Assembly (NCBI GenBank): GCA_030526355.1 | Contig: JAUNDC010000008.1 | Location: forward strand, 37,802-101,801 | Source of the DNA: Bacillota bacterium | GTDB taxonomy: Bacteria; Bacillota; Clostridia; Peptostreptococcales; Anaerovoracaceae | Direction of reading: 5' to 3' | DNA: 64,000 bases | In this document: piece by piece, positions 59,350-64,000 of the stretch | Position numbering within the stretch: the first letter of the stretch is position 1 | Layout: each line of letters opens with the position of its first letter | Notes under the pieces: model-generated | Database searches by the model: none | Seen by the model: the letters and a program-made list of their open reading frames with translations, nothing else | Told to the model about the DNA's origin: nothing | Program-made: the position numbers and the translations under genes

Positions 59350-60024
59350 ATGTACAGGATTTTCATCGTGGAGGATGATGAGGTCATCGCAGGCGCTATC
59401 GCAGACAAGCTGAGGAGCTGGGGCTTCGATGCCCGCATCTGTGAAGAGCTTCAGCACGTGACAAAGGAATTCGTGGAATACGATCCGCAGCTGGTGCTGA
59501 TGGACATATCACTGCCGTTTTTTAACGGCTACCACTGGTGCAGCGAAATCCGCAAAATCTCCAAGCTGCCTATCATGTTCATTTCCTCGGCAGGAGACGA
59601 CATGAACATCGTGATGGCGATAAATATGGGCGCGGACGACTTTGTGGCCAAGCCCTTCGACATGGAGCTTCTGCTTGCCAAAATACAAGCGCTCCTGAGA
59701 CGAGCCTACGACTTCAACGCACAGAACACGTGCCTTTTACAGCACAAAGACGTGGTGCTCAACAGCGCATCTGGCACAGTCACCTTCGGGGACGGCAGGA
59801 CCGAGCTGACAGGCAACGAGAACAAGATTCTCACCATCCTCATGCAGAACAAGGGGCGTGCGGTATCCAGGGATACGCTGATGAACAAGCTTTGGGAGAC
59901 GGACTGCTTCGTGGACGAAAACACGCTTTCGGTCAATGTCACCAGGTTTCGCAAGCGGCTGGCGGCCATCGGGATCGAGGACTTTATTAAAACCAGGAAA
60001 GGAACAGGTTATATAATCGAATGA
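59350..60024 (+). CDS. OmpR-family response regulator, orphan
   Basis: A 224-residue two-domain regulator; GGAGGT precedes the ATG. Seen: receiver domain (residues about 1-120) with acidic pocket VEDDE, phosphoacceptor Asp in LMDISLPFFNGY, and lysine in AKPFDMEL; winged-helix DNA-binding domain (about 130-224) with LTGNENKILTILMQNKGR and VNVTRFRKRLAAIG, RKGTGYII. This arrangement is close to BceR/VirR-type regulators. The gene is richer in G+C than its surroundings (36 of 60 bases in 59401-59460), suggesting a different origin. A stub of a kinase gene overlaps its stop, and no intact sensor kinase follows. Confidence 0.9.
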   Translation: MYRIFIVEDDEVIAGAIADKLRSWGFDARICEELQHVTKEFVEYDPQLVLMDISLPFFNGYHWCSEIRKISKLPIMFISSAGDDMNIVMAINMGADDFVAKPFDMELLLAKIQALLRRAYDFNAQNTCLLQHKDVVLNSASGTVTFGDGRTELTGNENKILTILMQNKGRAVSRDTLMNKLWETDCFVDENTLSVNVTRFRKRLAAIGIEDFIKTRKGTGYIIE

Positions 60025-60053
60025 AGAGGAATTTTATGCGGCAGTGTATCTGA
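60021..60053 (+). pseudogene. Stub of a sensor kinase gene
   Basis: An ATG overlaps the response regulator stop (ATGA), the normal coupling for a following histidine kinase, but the frame ends after ten codons (MKRNFMRQCI). No kinase motifs (H-box, N, G1) occur in the next 400 bases, so a kinase gene appears to have been deleted or disrupted. A chance ATG is the alternative. Confidence 0.4.
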
Positions 60054-60101
60054 TGACTGCGAGAATGTACTACGGAATCGTAAAAAAATAAACATTGCCT
60101 G

Positions 60102-60478
60102 CTCATTAAGTCCCCATCGGACTTAATGAGTGATGAGCATGGGATGCCCATCACTGCGGCGTTCATTCACAATAAAATAGGACCGCCGGCAGGCCGCAGT
60201 TTCGACGTTTATTTAAGATTAAAGCGAAAAACGTCGAAACAACAACACTTCATTGGAGGCGCTAGGGATTTTTTCGACGTGTACAGCCTCAAAAGGAGTG
60301 TACACGTCGAAAGTTTTGTAATATTTTAACTTAAATGTCGAAAATTGCTCTATAAGAAGAGCTATTTTCGACGTCTCCATTACTTTAAGGTCAATTAACG
60401 TAGAAAAAATTTGCATGACATTTGCAGTGACGAATTTTTTTCGCCGTTAATTCTTGTTTTTTGGTAAAAACGTCGAAA
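60102..60478. repeat. Array of packed inverted repeats with a shared TTTCGACGT arm
   Basis: A 377-base noncoding stretch made of back-to-back palindromes: 60102-60130 (CTCATTAAGTCC/GGACTTAATGAG), 60130-60154 (GTGATG/CATCAC), 60154-60199 (CTGCGGC/GCCGCAG) and 60200-60239 (TTTCGACGT/ACGTCGAAA), touching end to end. Further ones at 60272-60312 (TTTCGACGTGTACA/TGTACACGTCGAAA) and 60335-60374 (ATGTCGAAAAT with ATTTTCGACGT) reuse the TTTCGACGT arm, 60395-60450 is a looser TTAACG/CGTTAA pair, and a lone ACGTCGAAA lies at 60470. I see no reading frame of substance. It is not a CRISPR array (arms are inverted, spacers not uniform) and matches no element I know. Confidence 0.75.
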
Positions 60479-60489
60479 CTCATCGAACT

Positions 60490-61368
60490 TCACCGTTCAC
60501 CGTTCCCTTTCATCGTAAAAATAATCACACTGGCGATTATGATAGCTCCGCCGATAAATGTACCAATATCAGGCACCTCTCGCAGAATCAGGAATCCGAT
60601 GATGGCGGCAATAAGCGGATTAATGAACAGATAATTGGTGACCTCGCTGGTTCTTTCGGCAAGAGTGATGGCTCTGCTCCAGAAGTAGTAGGCAACAGCA
60701 CTCGGCATCACACCAAGATAGATGGCCGCCATATTGCCGGCAAAATCCGCCGATACCATATCCGAAACAACGTGGGGCAGCATAAACAGCATCTGAAGCC
60801 CTCCGAAAACAGCACTGTAGGTAACAGCCTCCATAGCCGTATAGCCCATTTCGGAGAACTTTCTGTTGAGAACATTGTATCCGGCGAACACGGCAGCGCA
60901 TAGAAACATCCACAGGATTCCGATATTAATTGACAGCACACCATTCCACAGCAGCAGCACAGCGACGCCCGCGAAAGCACATGCGATGCATATCCATCCC
61001 GTCAGATTGATCTTCTCTCCATAGAGCCTGAAAACTGCAATCGCAGTAAGTACAGGACAAGCCGCCGTTACTATGCTGGCAGTTGCCGAAGTGAGAGTCT
61101 CAAGTCCAAGATTAAAAAAAATAAAATAAACAGAGAAGCCCAGCATTCCCGAAAGAAAGAACCACAGCAGATCCTTCCTGTGAAAAGGCTTCCTGATATG
61201 ACAAGCGCGACCTATTATCACCAGAATTACGGCCGCCAGGATGCACCTGATTGCACAGAGCGAGTAAGACGAAATCTGGTCTCCGATAAGCCGGGTGAAA
61301 GGAAAACCGGATCCCCACAGGAGAACAGTAATAAATGCAAATAAATTCACCTTGATTCTGCTGCTCAT
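60490..61368 (-). CDS. EamA-family (DMT) transporter
   Basis: A 292-residue membrane protein with two EamA repeats. Seen: LLWGSGFPFTRLIGDQ at the N-terminus (family start), about ten hydrophobic helices, TSATASIVTAACPVLTAI near residue 92 in repeat one, and LFINPLIAAIIGFLILREVPDIGTFIGGA near residue 245-275 in repeat two. An AAGGAGG site precedes the ATG at 61368. The substrate is unknown. Only moderate similarity to the other DMT gene at 22153 is apparent. Its stop lies 12 bases from the last copy of the inverted-repeat array. Confidence 0.88.
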   Translation of the reverse strand: MSSRIKVNLFAFITVLLWGSGFPFTRLIGDQISSYSLCAIRCILAAVILVIIGRACHIRKPFHRKDLLWFFLSGMLGFSVYFIFFNLGLETLTSATASIVTAACPVLTAIAVFRLYGEKINLTGWICIACAFAGVAVLLLWNGVLSINIGILWMFLCAAVFAGYNVLNRKFSEMGYTAMEAVTYSAVFGGLQMLFMLPHVVSDMVSADFAGNMAAIYLGVMPSAVAYYFWSRAITLAERTSEVTNYLFINPLIAAIIGFLILREVPDIGTFIGGAIIIASVIIFTMKGNGER

Positions 61369-61537
61369 GATATAAGCCTCCTTCTCAACTTATTTTACCA
61401 TCATTTTACCATAAGGCAGAAGATTCAGACAGTTAAAAGTTGATGTCAGCGCCGGAATGTTATAAAATATTTATGTCAATACATCCGGTAATGAAACGGC
61501 GGTTATGCCGCATATAGCGCATATAAGGAGGATAAAC

Positions 61538-62302
61538 ATGAGCTATTCGGAACTTGTAAAGGAACTTGCCCTTGACGGCAGAGTGATAGCTGTTACCAGA
61601 GTGAATGCTGCTGATGAGGAGATAGATCATATAGCAGGCTGTATCTATAAATCATTAAAAAAAGTTATGGCAGGACAGACCCTTGTGCTGGATAGAAGCT
61701 CATGCAGCTGTAACGGGTTCGTGCATAATGCCGGTTTCAGCGATGAGCGTCCGAGAATACCGGGAGGCTTTGGAGTGTTTTTATCCCATGGGTCGGATCA
61801 GATGTGGACTCCGCCCGGTGAGAAATTTAAATGCGATCCGGCTACAGCAGAAGCCATGTTTGATGGACTTCCGAAGGATGTGATGGGCGGCTTTGATGCT
61901 ATAAAATTCGAACCATATCGCGATGGCCTCGACCCCGATGTTGTAGTATGCTTCGCAACACCTGATCAGCTGTCGGCGCTGATAGTGCTCCATGGCTATA
62001 ACAGAGCTGAATATGATCATGTCATTGCCACCACAGTGTCAGGCTGCGCATCAATGCTCAGAATACCGTTTAGCGAAATGAAAAAGGACAAGCCGAAGGC
62101 TGTCATCACTGCAACAGACCTTGCGCAGAGACATTTCGTAGATGAGGAGCTGCTTGCCATATCAATAACAGGCAGTGATTTCAGGAAAATGCTGGACGTG
62201 ACGGGCGAGTGCTTTTTCCATTCCCCGGTTTTCAAGAAGGTGCGCCAGCGTATAAGAAAGGATGAAAATCTGACGGATAGAAAATTTTCGGTACTGGCAT
62301 AA
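61538..62302 (+). CDS. DUF169-family protein
   Basis: A 254-residue protein of the DUF169 family. The start at 61538 (MSYSELVKELAL) follows TAAGGAGGATAA. Seen: a cysteine-rich region (DRSSCSCNGFVHNAG near residue 62), DPDVVVCFATPDQLSALIV near residue 140 and the TTVSGCASMLRIPF segment with a conserved cysteine near residue 172. DUF169 members are common in anaerobes and may bind metal or cofactor through the cysteines; no biochemical role is established. The gene seems to be alone, with a stem of CAT-T-AACAAA and TTTGTT-ATG some 30 bases after it. Confidence 0.75.
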   Translation: MSYSELVKELALDGRVIAVTRVNAADEEIDHIAGCIYKSLKKVMAGQTLVLDRSSCSCNGFVHNAGFSDERPRIPGGFGVFLSHGSDQMWTPPGEKFKCDPATAEAMFDGLPKDVMGGFDAIKFEPYRDGLDPDVVVCFATPDQLSALIVLHGYNRAEYDHVIATTVSGCASMLRIPFSEMKKDKPKAVITATDLAQRHFVDEELLAISITGSDFRKMLDVTGECFFHSPVFKKVRQRIRKDENLTDRKFSVLA

Positions 62303-62376
62303 AGTAAGTTCGATAATAAAGGCGTCGCATTAACAAATAAATTTTTTGTTATGGCGTCGTCTTTTACATTGCATGC

Positions 62377-62421
62377 TTGACACAGCAAATAGAGCACAAT
62401 AAAATATAAATGAACATTTAT
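62377..62421 (+). promoter_or_regulatory. tetR promoter with operator palindrome
   Basis: -35 TTGACA (62377-62382), 17-bp spacer, -10 TAAAAT (62400-62405), then directly the palindrome ATAAATG-AA-CATTTAT (62406-62421) across the start site. The position is that of an autorepression operator for the TetR gene at 62447. Confidence 0.75.
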
Positions 62422-62446
62422 TTTATAAACAGGAGAGGGGGATATT

Positions 62447-63052
62447 TTGCGCACGGTAAACGAAAAAGCACGCAGGGCAAAGCAAGTAGAGATTATGGTA
62501 AAATGCTTCGACTGCTATGCGGAGAAGGGTCTTAATACTATCGGTGTGAAAGCCATTGCAAACGCATGCAACTGTAATGTTGCAAGCCTGTATCAGTATT
62601 TTGACAATCTGGACGACCTTATCATCCAGTCCACTGAATACTGCATGACAAAGGTGGAAGATGAGTTTATGGAGAAAGCCCCCACAGATGTAGAGAACCT
62701 GTGGCGTTTTATTGACGAGATACCCTACTGGACGGCAAAAAAGCACGGCAAGAAATACCGTCTGATGTATCAGGTTTATACCCATCCGAAATACAGGCAG
62801 TACGGGCAGGAATTCTTCAAAGGTGTAGATGAACGTTATACAGAATATGCAAAGAGCCTGGAGGGTAGGCTCGGTATTCCATATGAAAAAATCACACCAC
62901 TGATTTTCATACTGATCAGAGCATGCGTACACTACGCGCTCTTTGAGGATGAGTTCTATCTGAAGTCGCAGATAGATGTGCTGAAGGAAACCCTTGAACT
63001 CTTTATTATGAAATACAACCCACAAGCAAAATCGGGTGCTGTTACAGAGTAA
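62447..63052 (+). CDS. TetR/AcrR-family regulator
   Basis: A 201-residue regulator starting at TTG 62447, fixed by GAGAGGGGGATATT. Seen: an N-terminal TetR helix-turn-helix (CYAEKGLNTIGVKAIANACN, VASLYQYFDNLDDLI, residues about 25-65) and an all-helical ligand domain whose residues are not diagnostic. The gene behind it, a secreted ubiquitin-like protein, starts 36 bases after its stop, so both probably share the promoter at 62377 and are controlled by this regulator; the ligand is unknown. Confidence 0.9.
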   Translation: MRTVNEKARRAKQVEIMVKCFDCYAEKGLNTIGVKAIANACNCNVASLYQYFDNLDDLIIQSTEYCMTKVEDEFMEKAPTDVENLWRFIDEIPYWTAKKHGKKYRLMYQVYTHPKYRQYGQEFFKGVDERYTEYAKSLEGRLGIPYEKITPLIFILIRACVHYALFEDEFYLKSQIDVLKETLELFIMKYNPQAKSGAVTE

Positions 63053-63088
63053 GTTAAATTCAAAAATAATTTTAGGAGGTTAAAACAA

Positions 63089-64000
63089 ATGAAAAAACGA
63101 ATTTTAAGCATAGTGCTTACGCTTTGTATGGTACTTATGCTTGTACCGATTTCAGCAAGTGCTATGGAGCTCTATGTGAATTTGAATATCACTGGTGCAG
63201 CACAATTGACTCTTGAAGTGGAATCCGGTGATAGCATTGATAATGTTAAGGCAAAAATTGAAAACGAAACCGGATATTCCAAAACAATTCAGATTTTAAG
63301 GTATAACGGGATAGTTTTACAAAACGGAAAAACATTGGCTGATTATAATATTCAGAAAGGAAGTACCATTGAGTTGTCTTTTGCACCAAGTGTGTCGGCC
63401 TATGCCACGAAGGAGCAGTTGATGGACGACACGTTTACGCCAAATGCAGACGGAACGGCCAACAACATCGGAAGGCTGGTGTTTGGTAAAAATAGCAACG
63501 GAGATGCACAGGAATGGTACATTCTGGGAAACGACAGCGGCGTGACCGGGGATAATACCATCATCTTTGCCGCAAGCCCGATAGCAACAGAACAGAAGTT
63601 TAATTCAAGCACAAGCAAAAAGAACTTTCAATCAAGTTTTGGAGTATATGAAACTGCTCCATCAGAGGTATATTCAAACCACTACGGAGCAAGTGACCTT
63701 CGTGCGACACTGAAGGCTATGGAGACCGGTAATTTCACTGAAGCTGAACAGAACTTGATGAATGCTACAACAGTGACAACGAATGATACAATGAATAGTA
63801 CGACCTATACTACTACAGACAAGCTGTATGCACTGGCGGCAGACGGAATGGGTCAGTCATATACAACAATAAAAGCGGGAAGCAGTGATCAGACTGTACT
63901 TTCCGAGAGTCAATATTTGAATAATGAAAAAGAGTTTTTCTTGCTGCGTTCGCCACACACAGAACAAAGTGACGCTGTGTTGCTTGCGCGTCCGAACTCA
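63089..64000 (+). CDS. Secreted protein with ubiquitin-like domain (3' end outside window)
   Basis: At least 304 residues; the frame is open to the right edge. TAGGAGGT precedes the ATG at 63089. Seen: a signal peptide (RILSIVLTLCMVLMLVPIS then ASA, cleavage near residue 25), then residues about 30-88 closely resembling eukaryotic ubiquitin: LTLEVESGDSIDNVKAKIEN, ILRYNGIVLQNGKTLADYNI and QKGSTIEL. The lysines equivalent to ubiquitin K27 and K29 are kept; the ubiquitin di-glycine tail is not present and the chain continues into a larger domain (EWYILGNDSG, YGASDLRATLKAME, FFLLRSP) resembling DUF6273-type modules. The ubiquitin-like part is more AT-rich than the part after it, hinting at domain shuffling. 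Confidence 0.85.
   Translation, partial: MKKRILSIVLTLCMVLMLVPISASAMELYVNLNITGAAQLTLEVESGDSIDNVKAKIENETGYSKTIQILRYNGIVLQNGKTLADYNIQKGSTIELSFAPSVSAYATKEQLMDDTFTPNADGTANNIGRLVFGKNSNGDAQEWYILGNDSGVTGDNTIIFAASPIATEQKFNSSTSKKNFQSSFGVYETAPSEVYSNHYGASDLRATLKAMETGNFTEAEQNLMNATTVTTNDTMNSTTYTTTDKLYALAADGMGQSYTTIKAGSSDQTVLSESQYLNNEKEFFLLRSPHTEQSDAVLLARPNS

Noticed and set aside
60102..60478. Possible CRISPR array or integron attC sites in the inverted-repeat region
   Set aside because: The TTTCGACGT arms alternate in orientation, spacer lengths are uneven, there are no cas genes, and attC core motifs (GTTRRRY and its complement) are absent.

Overview
The window looks like a low-to-mid GC chromosome of an anaerobic Firmicute of class Clostridia. 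The evidence is [FeFe]-hydrogenase maturases (HydE, HydG, HydF), a ferredoxin-dependent 2-oxoacid oxidoreductase, histidine catabolism through formiminotetrahydrofolate, 3-hydroxybutyryl-CoA dehydrogenase and strong GGAGG ribosome-binding sites. A lineage near Anaerovoracaceae/Peptostreptococcales is a guess from gene content only. The left edge (mnmG-rsmG-noc/parB-parA-parB with parS palindromes) is the usual neighbourhood of the replication origin, so oriC is probably a short way to the left.

Layout. 1-3.9 kb: tRNA modification, 16S methylation and chromosome partitioning. 4.6-11 kb: hutH-hutU-hutI-fchA-ftcD, turning histidine into glutamate and folate-bound C1 units. 11-12.7 kb: a GntR regulator and a Uma2-like protein. 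12.9-15.7 kb: a four-subunit 2-oxoacid:ferredoxin oxidoreductase. 15.8-23.3 kb: SulP transporter, then on the minus strand a lipoprotein, alr, purA, purB, a DMT transporter and a small NrdD-like protein. 23.6-24.8 kb: tRNA-Arg(CCU) and an Rpn-type nuclease. 25-30.2 kb: a five-domain c-di-GMP protein, a small protein behind a sigma-54-type promoter, and a sigma-54 activator with an unusual dehydrogenase-like sensor. 30.4-38.5 kb: aromatic amino acid operon aroF-tyrA-aroB-aroA-aroC-pheA-aroEK headed by a Tyr/Phe-rich leader peptide and attenuator. 38.6-43.5 kb: UPF0251, HtrA, Hsp33, DUF1934, DUF1846. 43.6-49.3 kb: AEC transporter, three XRE regulators, an ECF sigma/anti-sigma pair, a secreted protein and a degenerate glucose-6-phosphate-isomerase-like protein. 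49.4-58.5 kb: hbd, rho, DUF1385, prmC, hydE-hydG-hydF and rpmE. 58.6-64 kb: an accessory-looking end with an orphan response regulator, direct repeats, an array of packed inverted repeats, a second DMT transporter, DUF169, a TetR regulator and the start of a secreted protein carrying a ubiquitin-like domain.

How it works together. The hut operon yields glutamate and the kor operon handles 2-oxoacids with ferredoxin; TTGTAT/ATACAA-type sites sit in both promoters, with a GntR gene between the operons, which suggests one regulon. The sigma-54 activator gene and the sigma-54-type promoter it faces share a 16-bp site, GATTCATNNATGAGTC, which predicts a closed circuit. The aro operon has all the parts of a translation-coupled attenuator responding to Tyr/Phe.

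Most worth following up: the sigma-54 circuit with its 3,5-diaminohexanoate-dehydrogenase-like sensor, the aromatic leader peptide, the inverted-repeat array at 60.1-60.5 kb, the structured leader before hydE and the ubiquitin-like secreted protein at the right edge. All calls come from reading the sequence; no database search was run.
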